A stretch of 64,000 nucleotides of DNA from Flavobacterium sp. AED (GCF_000812945.1 NZ_JSYM01000005.1:124001-188000); one strand, 5' to 3'; shown: positions 42,995 through 53,941, counted from the stretch's first letter. The notes: generated by a model not told the origin, from the letters alone. Numbers and translations are program-made.

Positions 42995-43729
42995 CTATCT
43001 GTTTTTCAACACTTCGTTTACAACTTCTTTTGCAGCTTTAGTTTTCTTTTTACCTATGATTGGTTTTATTACGTCTATAAATTCTTTCAACTGTTCAGGC
43101 GATATACCTACATTGAGAGAAATTGACAAATGCCCCTTTAGCATTGGTTCAGCATTACCAATCGTACTGATAACAGAAATCGTAACTAATTCTCTTTGAG
43201 TGTAGGTTAAAATATCTCTTTCAAAAATAGCTGCAAATAAGTGTTCTTTTAAAAAGGTATCTATTACCGGTGCAAAAGCGGAATATCCTGTAAGCGTATC
43301 CGATTGTGGCGTTTTGGTAAGTTGTTCCAAAATATTTTTACCTCTTTCGTATTTATTACCCTCTTCTTTGATGGGAGAAGCTTCTTTGCCAGGTTCATCG
43401 ATAATACCTTTTGCTTTTCGTTCGTTAAGCACTTCCATAAAAATTTGCAATCCTCTGATACTCCTTGGAAAACCGCAATAGGCATAGGTATGGACCAATA
43501 CTTCTTTTACTTCATTCACGGTAAGTCCAGCTTCAAGACCTATGTTTAACGCTAATTTTAGTTTGACTAAATCACCTTTTGCTGTAAGTGATGCAATAGT
43601 TATAATGCTTTTTTCCTTTGCACTTAAATTGCTGTCTATAATGGTCATCTGATTTGCTTTAGCGTAATTAGGAAACAAAGCAGTGCTTACTATAATCACT
43701 ATAAAATTGAAAATTTTAAAACCCTTCAT
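42995..43729 (-). CDS. Exported carboxymuconolactone decarboxylase family protein, two-domain
   Basis: A 244-residue protein: signal peptide MKGFKIFNFIVIIVSTALFPNYAKAN, then two CMD/AhpD-like helical domains. Domain 1 (about 30-110) has VNEVKEVLVHTYAYCGFPRS; domain 2 (about 140-235) has RELVTISVISTIGNAEPMLKGHLSI with the conserved histidine. Only one cysteine is present and no CxxC, so peroxidase activity like AhpD is unlikely; the gamma-carboxymuconolactone decarboxylase fold is a better parallel. An earlier in-frame ATG at 43759 would add a charged stretch before the signal peptide. Confidence 0.83.
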   Translation of the reverse strand: MKGFKIFNFIVIIVSTALFPNYAKANQMTIIDSNLSAKEKSIITIASLTAKGDLVKLKLALNIGLEAGLTVNEVKEVLVHTYAYCGFPRSIRGLQIFMEVLNERKAKGIIDEPGKEASPIKEEGNKYERGKNILEQLTKTPQSDTLTGYSAFAPVIDTFLKEHLFAAIFERDILTYTQRELVTISVISTIGNAEPMLKGHLSISLNVGISPEQLKEFIDVIKPIIGKKKTKAAKEVVNEVLKNR

Positions 43730-43760
43730 ATTTATTTTTTTACTGTTCTTTGAAAACATA

Positions 43761-44393
43761 TCAATTCTTCAGAATCCCTATTTTCTTTAACCATTTTTGT
43801 ATTTCTTTTTCAGCTTCAATTTTCTTTTCACCTTCCATCACAAATAAAATTCCGTCTCTTTCTTTGCCTCCTTTAATGGAAAATCCTTCCAATATTTTAC
43901 TTTCAATGCATAGTTCTTTGATCTTATCAAAACTACTTCCTATACCATAACCGGCATTGGTGTTAAACGGAATAATAGTTTTACCTTTTAAATTGTATTG
44001 ACTTAAAAAACTTTTCATTGGAGGGGGTAATTGCATTCCCCAAGTTGGAAAACCTATAAAGACAGTATCATATTTTTCAATGCTGTCAATTTTGGTTTTG
44101 AGCGGGGGTAAAAAACCTGTTTCGTTTTCCTTGGCGACCTGATCAACAATTGCTTTGTAATTTTCAGGGTAAGGATTTTTAAGTTCTAATTCAACTAATT
44201 TGCCACCAATTTGTTTATGAATGATTTGTGCAACTGTTTTGGTGTTTTTTGTTCGAGTTAGATAGACAATAAGAATACTATTTGTATTCAAACTATCTTT
44301 TTCTTGCTTAACAGTACTTTGTGCCTTGGAACAACTCGAAAATAAACAAGCTGATACTATCATCATTATACAATATGCCGTTACTTTTTTCAA
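43761..44393 (-). CDS. Exported flavodoxin-like lipoprotein
   Basis: A 210-residue FMN protein with a lipoprotein signal: MKKVTAYCIMMIVSACLFSSCSKAQ (lipobox FSSC). The flavodoxin domain shows the FMN phosphate loop IVYLTRTKNTKTVA (T-x-T-x-N-T), the ring-binding tryptophan in FIGFPTWGMQLPPPMKSFL and the second loop FNTNAGYGIGSS. Flavodoxins are normally cytoplasmic; export as a lipoprotein means FMN would have to be loaded outside or supplied by a dedicated route. Natural redox partners are not visible. Confidence 0.85.
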   Translation of the reverse strand: MKKVTAYCIMMIVSACLFSSCSKAQSTVKQEKDSLNTNSILIVYLTRTKNTKTVAQIIHKQIGGKLVELELKNPYPENYKAIVDQVAKENETGFLPPLKTKIDSIEKYDTVFIGFPTWGMQLPPPMKSFLSQYNLKGKTIIPFNTNAGYGIGSSFDKIKELCIESKILEGFSIKGGKERDGILFVMEGEKKIEAEKEIQKWLKKIGILKN

Positions 44394-44434
44394 CTGAATT
44401 ATTGTTAGGGTTTTTTATAGGTTGTATTTATTAA

Positions 44435-45514
44435 TTAATCCAACTTTTTTTCTTTTAACCATCTTGCCATTAAATCAGCCACTTGTATATTATTTAAATC
44501 TGAAAACGGAAAGTGTGTATTTCCTTTGAGGCCTGCCTCAGGAAGATGTACTACGGTTACATCACCACCGTATTTGTTTACTATATCTCGCCATAAACGT
44601 GCCATTTGGAGACGTACTCTCCATCCGTCTGCCCCGGGATTGTTTGAGGGACTTTCAGGAATATTATCGCCATAATAAATAACAATAGGTATTTTAGTAA
44701 GTTGCATAAATTCTTTCATCGGAACCGAACTTGCTTCTAACGATCCCGCCGAACTTGTTAAAGGTGATGGTACTTCACCTTCAGGAAATAAGAATCCACT
44801 ACCTGGTTCGTAAGACACTATTGCTTTGACGTTTTGATTTTTTAAAGCAGTGAGCCATCCCATACCACCAGAATGGGAATGTGTAACCAAAATTGCAGGA
44901 CCTATTTTATTGAATAATGCTGAAATCGCATCCGAATTAACATTACTATCGATAGCACCAATGTTTGGTGTCATAGATCGAAAGTATTGATTGAGTGTAT
45001 TTGAATCCCGAGAAAATTGGACACCTTCAAAATAATTGGGCCATACCCCTACACGGAAAACATCAAACCATTGCTGTTCATCAGGTGTTGGATTAATGGT
45101 AGCTGCTACAGTACTTCTGCCAGCATTACCTCTTCTTGGTTGATCAATAACATAAACAGGAAAGTTTCTGCGAAGGAAAATGTTTTGATACCCTTCTCGT
45201 CCGTCGGGCGTGGTTTCCCATGTTTTAGAAAACTGACCTATGCCGTGCCACATTACCAAAGGAAACTTACGGGCATTTACTGGAATTTGATAAAAAACAT
45301 AGGCGTGGTCTCCACTAAAAGTTTGTCCTTCAGCAGTGGGTTTATATGGATCGAATGTGCCAGGATTGGTAATGATGGTTCCTCCAACAGCAAAACTTCC
45401 TTGCTCTGAGAGTATCATAGGTTTTTGCTTATTTGCTTTTTGTGCCTGCAGTGAAGGGCTAGTTATTAGCAACAAAAATGCGACACTCAAAACGATAGTT
45501 ATTTTCTTATTCAT
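44435..45514 (-). CDS. Exported alpha/beta hydrolase (esterase-like)
   Basis: A 359-residue protein with signal peptide MNKKITIVLSVAFLLLITSPSLQAQ. It contains FPLVMWHGIGQFSKTWETTPDGR (oxyanion region), VIDQPRRGNAGRS, the nucleophile elbow ILVTHSHSGGMGWL (Ser in SHSGG), IPIVIYYGDNIPE with the acid, and the catalytic histidine in GNTHFPFSD near the C-terminus. Members of this branch are annotated as esterases of unknown substrate. Operon member between carboxylesterase and flavodoxin genes. Confidence 0.82.
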   Translation of the reverse strand: MNKKITIVLSVAFLLLITSPSLQAQKANKQKPMILSEQGSFAVGGTIITNPGTFDPYKPTAEGQTFSGDHAYVFYQIPVNARKFPLVMWHGIGQFSKTWETTPDGREGYQNIFLRRNFPVYVIDQPRRGNAGRSTVAATINPTPDEQQWFDVFRVGVWPNYFEGVQFSRDSNTLNQYFRSMTPNIGAIDSNVNSDAISALFNKIGPAILVTHSHSGGMGWLTALKNQNVKAIVSYEPGSGFLFPEGEVPSPLTSSAGSLEASSVPMKEFMQLTKIPIVIYYGDNIPESPSNNPGADGWRVRLQMARLWRDIVNKYGGDVTVVHLPEAGLKGNTHFPFSDLNNIQVADLMARWLKEKKLD

Positions 45515-45577
45515 GATTCATTTATCTTAGGGGTTTATTCAAACTTTATTTTTTACTACTTCATACCTTTCTTTAAG

Positions 45578-47191
45578 CTACGGTTTTTCTGCTGCCATCT
45601 TCATAACATCTAATCTTGTTTTTCTTTTATCGAGAATATTGCCTGCCGAACCATCTTGTTTGAACTCGAAAACCTCGTTCTTCTCTGGGTTGTATATAGG
45701 CCATAGCGGTAATCCCTTACTATTTGGATTGCCAGTTTTGGCGAAGTTAACCCAATAAACATTCATCATTCTGGCAACCTCTTTGTCTGTTGGCATAACT
45801 GTGAATCCATTACGTTCTATAAGATTGTTAAATACATATGGAATCTCAGATGCATGTGGTGCACCATAACGCAACATTTCTTGCAATGAGACTGGTACAT
45901 ATGCGAAATGATAGAGATAAGCTGGAGAACCCTTGGCAACAAAGGCATTGGCTGTGAAACGGGCTGGCTCTGCCCAAACTTTATCGGTATTAACAAGTGT
46001 AAGCATCTTGGCTAAATCGGTCTTACCATCAGGATCGTATGCTGCTTCAATTTCTTTATTCAGGTTTCCGAAATTAGACAGTAATTCTTCCTTAGATTTT
46101 GCATTAACAAAACCTGCTGGAACTTCTGCACTATTCGAGCCGATGAGAAGTGGAATACTGACCTGTCTACCTCCTTTGTAGGCGCTCTCTGCCGTTTCAA
46201 CAACCAGTTTACCGTCGAGAATCGGACCAGAATAGATAGGTAAACCTCCGGGGCCATCGGTTTCCTGTCCTCCATCTACAATATCGGCTACACTAAGGGA
46301 GCGAAGCTTCGCCAATGCGGCTGCATCCGTGCCCTCGATTCCATGTTTGTGCGCAAAGTTTTTTCCAATCGTTTCTGCTGAAACGGGGTAATGCCGGTCG
46401 GAATTCGCGTCATGTATTGGTCTTCCGGTAAGAACACCATCGCGGCCACCGCCTGACTCGATGATTGCCTTTTGGAAAAGGCCTTTTGCTGCGGGTATGG
46501 TCAGAAGCGAATGTACTGAAACGCCACCCGCAGACTCACCAAAAATGGTTACATTTTTCGGATTACCTCCGAAAGCGGCAATGTTTTCCTTTACCCACTT
46601 GAGTGCGGCAATCTGGTCCATATAGGCATAATTACCTTTAGGCTCTTCAGGATGCTCATTACTTAACGCAGGGAACGCAAAAAAGCCAAGGCGTCCGAGA
46701 CGGTAGTTAAAGGTCACGAGGAGGACGCCTTGTTTGGCAAATTGGACTCCTGAAAAATCAGGTTGGGAACCACTGCCAAATACGAAAGCACCACCGTGGA
46801 TCCACACCATAACTGGCAGCTTTGCTCCCGGCTTAGTGCCGGCAGGTAGCCACAAATTGAGGTACAGGCCATCTTCCGATGAACCCTCTGAAATTGACCC
46901 AGGAGCAGCACCCCATCCCGCTTGAGCACAATTTGGTCCAAATTTGCTTGCATCTCGAACTCCTTTCCAAGCTTTTACGGCTTGTGGCGGACGCCAGCGA
47001 TATTCACCGACAGGCGGAGCTGCAAAGGGAATCCCCCTGAAGACTGAAACACCACCTTCAGTTACGCCACGTAATGATCCTGAAGCTGTTTTGACTATTG
47101 GTGATGCTTCCCGAGAAGCATTGTCAACTTTTTGTTGCGCATCTAAACTGCAACTAAAAATAATTGCTAAACTTATTACTATTTTTTTCAC
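45578..47191 (-). CDS. Exported carboxylesterase family protein (type B)
   Basis: A 537-residue type B carboxylesterase. Signal region MKKIVISLAIIFSCSLDAQQ (the FSC could be a lipobox). Conserved pieces: VFRGIPFAAPPVGEYRWRPP, EDGLYLNLWLPAG, PVMVWIHGGAFVFGSG (oxyanion hole), nucleophile serine in VTIFGESAGGVSVHSLL near residue 212, acid in NSAEVPAGF and histidine in GAPHASEIPYVF. Base composition in 46.4-47.1 kb is visibly richer in G/C than the neighbours, suggesting a separate origin. It probably hydrolyses aryl or alkyl esters in the periplasm. Confidence 0.9.
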   Translation of the reverse strand: MKKIVISLAIIFSCSLDAQQKVDNASREASPIVKTASGSLRGVTEGGVSVFRGIPFAAPPVGEYRWRPPQAVKAWKGVRDASKFGPNCAQAGWGAAPGSISEGSSEDGLYLNLWLPAGTKPGAKLPVMVWIHGGAFVFGSGSQPDFSGVQFAKQGVLLVTFNYRLGRLGFFAFPALSNEHPEEPKGNYAYMDQIAALKWVKENIAAFGGNPKNVTIFGESAGGVSVHSLLTIPAAKGLFQKAIIESGGGRDGVLTGRPIHDANSDRHYPVSAETIGKNFAHKHGIEGTDAAALAKLRSLSVADIVDGGQETDGPGGLPIYSGPILDGKLVVETAESAYKGGRQVSIPLLIGSNSAEVPAGFVNAKSKEELLSNFGNLNKEIEAAYDPDGKTDLAKMLTLVNTDKVWAEPARFTANAFVAKGSPAYLYHFAYVPVSLQEMLRYGAPHASEIPYVFNNLIERNGFTVMPTDKEVARMMNVYWVNFAKTGNPNSKGLPLWPIYNPEKNEVFEFKQDGSAGNILDKRKTRLDVMKMAAEKP

Positions 47192-47201
47192 TTGATAATT
47201 A

Positions 47202-47642
47202 TTAATGTTCTGGTGTCATGAGTTTAGTGAACGACAGTGAGCCGAGTTTCCAACCGTCATGTTCTTTAACATATACTTCCGTTACAATAAACGGATTGGT
47301 TACTTCATTCCCTCCAACTACTGCTAATAATGTAATTTTATTTAAAAGTATGGCGGTATTGCCAATTATATTTACAGATACTTCATGGATGTCAGCTTTC
47401 TTGTAATGAATTCCGCCACTTTTAATAATGTTAATCTCTTGGGTTTTACCCCAACTTCCACCCATGTGGACAAAAACAGATTTATCATCAAACAAAGTAG
47501 CGAGACGATCAACATTTTTATCAGCCATCCATTGCCATTTTTGCTTAGAAAGCTGAATAATTTCTTGTTCAACTGCATTTTGTGCAAAAGTATTAGTTGT
47601 AAATAAAATTAGAAGAAGTAGTCCAAAAAATGATTTTTTCAT
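47202..47642 (-). CDS. Exported NTF2-like (SnoaL/DUF4440) protein, copy 2
   Basis: A 146-residue protein: signal peptide MKKSFFGLLLLILFTTNTFAQN, then an NTF2-like cone fold (EIIQLSKQKWQWMADKNVDRL, DDKSVFVHMGGSW, LNKITLLAVVGGNEVTNPF, EHDGWKLGSLSFTKL). It is a clear paralog of the next upstream gene; the two share VEQEVIQLSKxKWQWMADKNV almost unchanged. NTF2-like proteins bind or isomerise small hydrophobic molecules; no catalytic assignment is possible. Confidence 0.83.
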   Translation of the reverse strand: MKKSFFGLLLLILFTTNTFAQNAVEQEIIQLSKQKWQWMADKNVDRLATLFDDKSVFVHMGGSWGKTQEINIIKSGGIHYKKADIHEVSVNIIGNTAILLNKITLLAVVGGNEVTNPFIVTEVYVKEHDGWKLGSLSFTKLMTPEH

Positions 47643-47675
47643 AGTAGTAAATTTTAGTATTATGTATTTTTATTA

Positions 47676-48155
47676 TTATTTCTGAATCTGGTGTGTATCT
47701 CGAACACTGCTGAATGTTAGGCCTAACAATTTCCAATCCTTACCTTGTTTTTGATAGATTTCTGTTACAGTAAATTCAGTCACAACATCATTCCCACGGA
47801 CATTAGCTTCAAGCGTAATTCGGCTCCAAATGATTGCTGTTTTTTTGAAAATTTCTATTGCTACATCATGGACTTTAGCATTTTTGTACCAAATCCTACC
47901 TGTTTTAATAATGTCGAGTTCCTCATCCTTTTTCCAAGTGCCACTCATATGGACAAATTTTGATTTGTTGTCAAAGAGTCGTTCAAGTTTATCGACATTT
48001 TTATCGGCCATCCATTGCCATTTATCTTTAGATAGTTGAATAACTTCTTGTTCAGCGACTGTGTAAGCCTTAGCAACACTACTTGTTTTGTTTTCTTGAG
48101 CAAAAGAACATTGTAAACTTATTATTATAAGCAGTCCCGTAATTAATGTTTTCAT
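47676..48155 (-). CDS. Exported NTF2-like protein, copy 1
   Basis: A 159-residue paralog of the preceding entry: signal peptide MKTLITGLLIIISLQCSFAQE, then VAEQEVIQLSKDKWQWMADKNV, FDNKSKFVHMSGTWKKDEE, and VTEFTVTEIYQKQGKDWKLLGLTF. The tandem pair arose by duplication and has diverged mainly in the second half, where ligand contacts usually lie. It follows the broken aldo/keto reductase gene by 37 bases. Confidence 0.83.
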   Translation of the reverse strand: MKTLITGLLIIISLQCSFAQENKTSSVAKAYTVAEQEVIQLSKDKWQWMADKNVDKLERLFDNKSKFVHMSGTWKKDEELDIIKTGRIWYKNAKVHDVAIEIFKKTAIIWSRITLEANVRGNDVVTEFTVTEIYQKQGKDWKLLGLTFSSVRDTHQIQK

Positions 48156-48192
48156 ATGAATTTAAAGTTAAATTGTATTTATAAGACTTCTG

Positions 48193-49325
<1,133 letters not shown>

Positions 49326-49376
49326 ATTTGAATTTATTAAATTGGATAACAATTTTAGTTATTATTTGAATGTGGT

Positions 49377-50234
<858 letters not shown>

Positions 50235-50396
50235 TTAATTTTATGGTTTTTATAAATTTCCCAAGTGATTAGGATAACTTATACTACAATGCAAATTTCC
50301 GATCTGATGAGAAGGTTTTTGGTATATGGATTACGGATTGTTCTACCAATATTACTTATTGTGCTTACTATATGGTAATTGATATATCTAAATACA

Positions 50397-50404
50397 TAAA
50401 TTTG
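50397..50404 (+). promoter_or_regulatory. -7 box TAAATTTG of the AraC regulator gene
   Basis: Plus-strand TAAATTTG with a TTG at 50379-50381 (spacing 15, slightly short). Transcription would start near 50410, which favours the ATG at 50426 as the start codon. Confidence 0.45.
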
Positions 50405-50425
50405 TATTATAAAATGAAAATTATC

Positions 50426-51337
50426 ATGAACAAAGTAGTCAAGTTTAATACAATTAGTGAATATAATGCATTTAACAATTGCGAAACGTTACATCCATTA
50501 ATAAGTGTTATTGATTTTTCAAAAGCAAACGAAAGATCATGGGGTGGCGAAAAGACTGTTCGAATTTATTATGGCTTTTATTGCATCTTTTTGAAAGATA
50601 TAAAATGTGGTGATCTGCGTTATGGTTGTAATTACTATGACTATCAAGAAGGTACATTGGTTTTTGCTGCGCCAGGTCAAATAATGGAAGTAGAGACTGA
50701 TGGTAAAGTATATCAACCAAAAGGATATGCCTTAGTGTTTCATCCTGATTTAATACATGGTACTTCTCTTTTTAAAAGCATGAATGATTATAATTTTTTC
50801 AGTTACAATGCAAATGAAGCACTGCATTTATCAGAACGCGAAAGACAAATTGTTTTAGACTCTTTTTCAAAAATCCACTTAGAATTGCAACTTGGAGTTG
50901 ATAAGCATAGTAAGAAACTTATTGCTTCAAATATCGAATTGTTTTTAAATTATTGCGAGCGATTTTATGATAGACAATTTATAACGAGAGAAAATATTAA
51001 TAAAGGAATATTAGAAAAATTTGAAGAAGTGCTAAATACCTATTTCACTTCTGATAAACCAGGTACTATTGGGCTTCCATCAGTTGCCTATTGTGCTGAT
51101 GAACTACATTTGTCAGCCAACTATTTTGGTGATTTAATAAAAAAGGAAACAGGTAAATCTGCTCAAGAATACATTCAAATTAAAATAATTGATATAGCAA
51201 AAGACAAAATTTTAGTAGATAATTTGACCGTAAACGAAATCGCTTATGAGTTGGGCTTTAAATACCCTCAGCATTTTTCTAGATTGTTTAAACAACGAGT
51301 AGGGTATACTCCTAATGAATATAGAAGTTTGAATTAA
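50426..51337 (+). CDS. AraC family regulator of the accessory operon
   Basis: A 303-residue regulator, divergent from the operon. The N-terminal part is a cupin-like sensor (HPLISVIDFSKANERSWGG, GTLVFAAPGQIMEVE, GYALVFHPDLIHGTSL) and the C-terminal 100 residues form a double HTH: SVAYCADELHLSANYFGDLIKKETGK and LTVNEIAYELGFKYPQHFSRLFKQRVGYTPNEYR. This type in other bacteria controls adjacent oxidoreductase genes in response to reactive electrophiles. The start MNKVVKFNTISEY was chosen from the promoter position; ATGs at 50372 and 50414 are in frame. Confidence 0.88.
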   Translation: MNKVVKFNTISEYNAFNNCETLHPLISVIDFSKANERSWGGEKTVRIYYGFYCIFLKDIKCGDLRYGCNYYDYQEGTLVFAAPGQIMEVETDGKVYQPKGYALVFHPDLIHGTSLFKSMNDYNFFSYNANEALHLSERERQIVLDSFSKIHLELQLGVDKHSKKLIASNIELFLNYCERFYDRQFITRENINKGILEKFEEVLNTYFTSDKPGTIGLPSVAYCADELHLSANYFGDLIKKETGKSAQEYIQIKIIDIAKDKILVDNLTVNEIAYELGFKYPQHFSRLFKQRVGYTPNEYRSLN

Positions 51338-52105
51338 AAATCTTATTTTATAATGAGTTAACAAGATGTATGTATAGGTATTAAGATAACAAGAAAAAAG
51401 TTGATAGAATATTTATGAATCCGTCTCTTTTGGTAGTTCGAATATTAGATTAGAAATTGCTTCTACAATCACTTTTTTATAAAACATGCCTTTGTTAGCT
51501 ATTTTACAAGAAAATTAAGTTTATTTTTAATTATAGAAAGCTACAAATCAATTGTTTAATCTTAAAAATATTTAATTGGAGCGATTTAACCTAAAATTCA
51601 ATCCGAAATATTAAAAAAATCAATTGTTACCTATAAATTATATAAGTAACTGAATATCATTTTTTTACCGATAAAATACATGAAAGTATATTTTGGCGGT
51701 TTTGTGCCCCTATCGGGACAATTTTCGAACCTTTTTTAGCTGATTTAAAAAATTGAGTAGAACTGACTATTGAAGTAGGAATGTCATGTTGTAAATTATT
51801 ATGATTCGAATATCTCTAAAGCATATGTAATGAATAAATTTAGGGGATTCTAATAAGAACTTAATAATGGTTTCGGTTTTTACGTTATCTCTGTACAAAT
51901 AGGTTATCTCTGATAAGTATGAGCAAGTTGAAAAGTGCCACATCTGCCACACATCCTTTAGAGCTGCTTTTTACGGACTGAGCGAACTTTAAAAGTATAC
52001 CACTCTGAGCTGTTGCTTGAGGTCTCATCCATCTTCTTCGGGGTATTTTCATCTTTATAGAGAATAAAACAGCAACAATAACGTTTTTAAAAGCAAAACT
52101 ATATT
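51338..52105. other. 768-bp non-coding region upstream of mreB paralog
   Basis: No gene supported. It holds the right direct repeat (51716-51750) and, further on, a tandem pair GTTATCTCTG at 51884-51893 and 51903-51912, 19 bases apart, which may be binding sites. From about 51930 to 52050 the DNA is more G/C-rich and could be a decayed gene; no family was recognised. A promoter for mreB was not identified. Confidence 0.4.
51716..51750 (+). repeat. Direct repeat, right copy, flanking the accessory block
   Basis: 35 bases similar to 41305-41340, in the same orientation. Preceded by GCCCCTATCGGGACA here versus ACCCATTTAGGATA at the left copy, so similarity fades outward. Confidence 0.55.
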
Positions 52106-53134
52106 ATGGGCTTATTTGATTTTATGATAGTGGAAATAGCTATGGATTTAGGGACGGCTAATACTTTAATAATTTATGACGGAAAAATAGTAGTGGATAG
52201 CCCTTCTATGGTGGCCAGAGATATTAGAAATGGGAAAATTATTGCGGTAGGTAAAGAGGCCAGTTTAATGCAGGGGAAGACACACGAGAATATTAAAACA
52301 ATCCGGCCGCTAAAAGACGGGGTTATTGCAGATTTTGATGCCTCAGAGAAAATGATCAGCTGGTTTATAAAAAATATACCTGAATTAAAGAAAAATTTTT
52401 TCACTCCTGCACTGCGAATGGTTGTATGTATTCCTAGTGGTATTACCGAAGTGGAAATGAGAGCCGTAAAGGAGTCTTGTGAGCGGGTAAATGGGAAAGA
52501 AGTGTATTTAATTCATGAGCCTATGGCTGCTGCTATTGGAATTGGTTTAGATGTGATGCAGCCCAAGGGACATATCATCGTTGATATAGGAGGAGGGACT
52601 ACAGAAATTGCGGTTATTGCCCTTGGAGGGATAGTTTGTGACAAATCTATAAAAATTGCTGGAGATGTTTTTACCAATGATATATTGTTTTATATGAGAA
52701 CGCAGCATAATTTGTATATTGGAGATGCTTCTGCCGAGAGAATAAAAATTGATGTTGGCGCTGCAATGGAAGAACTCGAGGAAGCTCCTGATGACATAAC
52801 GGTTCGTGGAAGGGATTTGCTTACCGGGAAACCTAAGGAGGTCAGGATTGCCTTTAGGGAAATCGCAAGAGCTTTGGATAAATCTATACAGAGAATTGAA
52901 GATGCGATTATGGTAACGCTTTCATTGACACCACCAGAACTGGCTGCGGACATTTATAATACGGGTTTGTATCTCGCAGGAGGAGGGGCATTGTTGCGCG
53001 GTCTTGATAAAAGGATTTCGCAGAAGACGGATTTGCCAGTTTTTATTGCAGAAGATCCTTTAAGAGCAGTGGTTAGAGGCACTGGTGCTGTCTTAAAAAA
53101 CATACCTAAATATAGAAGTGTACTGATAAAATAA
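52106..53134 (+). CDS. mreB: MreB-type actin-like protein, solitary paralog
   Basis: A 342-residue bacterial actin homologue. It has phosphate 1 AMDLGTANTLIIYDG, MVVCIPSGITEVEMRAVKESCE, phosphate 2 HIIVDIGGGTTEIAVIALGG, the connecting helices and the adenosine motif YLAGGGALLRGLDKRI. All nucleotide-binding motifs are intact. In most Flavobacteriia the cell-shape mreB lies with mreC, mreD and rodA; here none is adjacent, and a long non-coding region precedes it, so this is probably a second copy. Whether it supports cell shape or another process is unknown. Confidence 0.9.
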   Translation: MGLFDFMIVEIAMDLGTANTLIIYDGKIVVDSPSMVARDIRNGKIIAVGKEASLMQGKTHENIKTIRPLKDGVIADFDASEKMISWFIKNIPELKKNFFTPALRMVVCIPSGITEVEMRAVKESCERVNGKEVYLIHEPMAAAIGIGLDVMQPKGHIIVDIGGGTTEIAVIALGGIVCDKSIKIAGDVFTNDILFYMRTQHNLYIGDASAERIKIDVGAAMEELEEAPDDITVRGRDLLTGKPKEVRIAFREIARALDKSIQRIEDAIMVTLSLTPPELAADIYNTGLYLAGGGALLRGLDKRISQKTDLPVFIAEDPLRAVVRGTGAVLKNIPKYRSVLIK

Positions 53135-53210
53135 GTTCGTTATTGCATCCGTACAATTGAGTTTTTACATCTGATCCAACAAAAATTTGTTGTATATACT
53201 GAAAAAGACA

Positions 53211-53246
53211 AAAAAAAATCCCATTTCGTTAGAAATGGGATTTTAG
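53211..53246. terminator. Terminator between mreB and tRNA-Arg
   Basis: A perfect 13-bp stem AAAATCCCATTTC / GAAATGGGATTTT with a GTTA loop; T-rich on both strands, strongest on the minus strand, directly downstream of the tRNA. Confidence 0.88.
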
Positions 53247-53251
53247 TTTTG

Positions 53252-53325
53252 TGACCTTGACTGGATTCAAACCAGTAACCTCTTGAGCCGTAATCAAGTG
53301 CGCTATTCAGTTGCGCCACAAGGCC
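53252..53325 (-). tRNA. tRNA-Arg (anticodon ACG)
   Basis: The minus strand folds as a 74-nt tRNA: acceptor GGCCTTG pairs with CAAGGTC, anticodon stem CTTGA/TCAAG encloses loop TTACGGC with anticodon ACG, and the T arm has GGTTTGAATCC. CCA is not encoded. A34 is expected to be edited to inosine by TadA. Its 3' end faces the mreB paralog and accessory block. Confidence 0.93.
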
Positions 53326-53370
53326 TTTTTTTGCTATTGAAGGGCTTATTAAAGCGCCTTATTGCGGGTG

Positions 53371-53400
53371 CAAATATAGGTATAATTGTGTAATTTGCAA
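53371..53400 (-). promoter_or_regulatory. Promoter of tRNA-Arg
   Basis: Minus strand: TTG (53400-53398), 19 nt, TATATTTG (53378-53371), 46 bases upstream of the tRNA 5' end. Confidence 0.65.
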
Positions 53401-53428
53401 GTCTAAATTTATAAAAAAATAAAAAAAT

Positions 53429-53941
53429 ATGCCACTTAAGAATTACTTACGTGATATTCAGGGTTTTCCAAAAGAAGGAATTTTATTTAAAGACATTACT
53501 CCCTTGCTAATTGATCCCGAAGCAAGGAATAAATGCCTTGAAATATTGGTTTCATCACTTAAAGATAAAAAAATAGACAAGGTAATATTAGTGGAGAGTC
53601 GAGGTTTTTTCTTTGGAATGCTTATCGCACAAGAATTAAATGTTGGTTTTATTCCGGTTCGAAAACCGAACAAGTTGCCTTACGAAACCATTTCAGCAAC
53701 CTATGATTTAGAATATGGAACGGATACTTTAGAAATTCATGTTGACGCGATTCAAAAAGGTGATAGGATTCTAATTCACGATGATGTTTTGGCAACTGGA
53801 GGAACGGCTAAAGCAGTTTGTGAGTTGGTAGGAAGATTGGGTGGTGAAATTGTACAATGCAATTTCCTTATGGAACTGGCTTTTCTAAATGGAAGAGCAA
53901 AAATTAAGGGTAATGCCATTTTTGCAGCAATTACGTATTAA
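53429..53941 (+). CDS. apt: Adenine phosphoribosyltransferase
   Basis: Salvages adenine with PRPP to give AMP. The 170-residue protein starts LKNYLRDIQGFPKEGILFKDITPLL, has the purine loop ESRGFFFGMLIA and the PRPP-binding signature RILIHDDVLATGGTAKAV near residue 120. Length is normal. A box TAAATTTA at 53404-53411 is close to the -7 consensus. The stop codon overlaps that of a small convergent reading frame at 53938. Confidence 0.95.
   Translation: MPLKNYLRDIQGFPKEGILFKDITPLLIDPEARNKCLEILVSSLKDKKIDKVILVESRGFFFGMLIAQELNVGFIPVRKPNKLPYETISATYDLEYGTDTLEIHVDAIQKGDRILIHDDVLATGGTAKAVCELVGRLGGEIVQCNFLMELAFLNGRAKIKGNAIFAAITY

Noticed and set aside
46714-46953. Overlapping frames inside the carboxylesterase gene
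   Set aside because: They are shadows of the esterase frame, caused by the higher G/C content of this gene.
51767-51952. 61-codon minus-strand frame in the mreB upstream region
   Set aside because: Composition is Ile/Tyr-rich as expected of random AT-rich DNA; no start signal or family match. I kept the region as non-coding.
53177-53193. CAACAAA-AA-TTTGTTG palindrome after mreB
   Set aside because: Short and A/T-rich; the stronger 13-bp hairpin 20 bases further explains termination.
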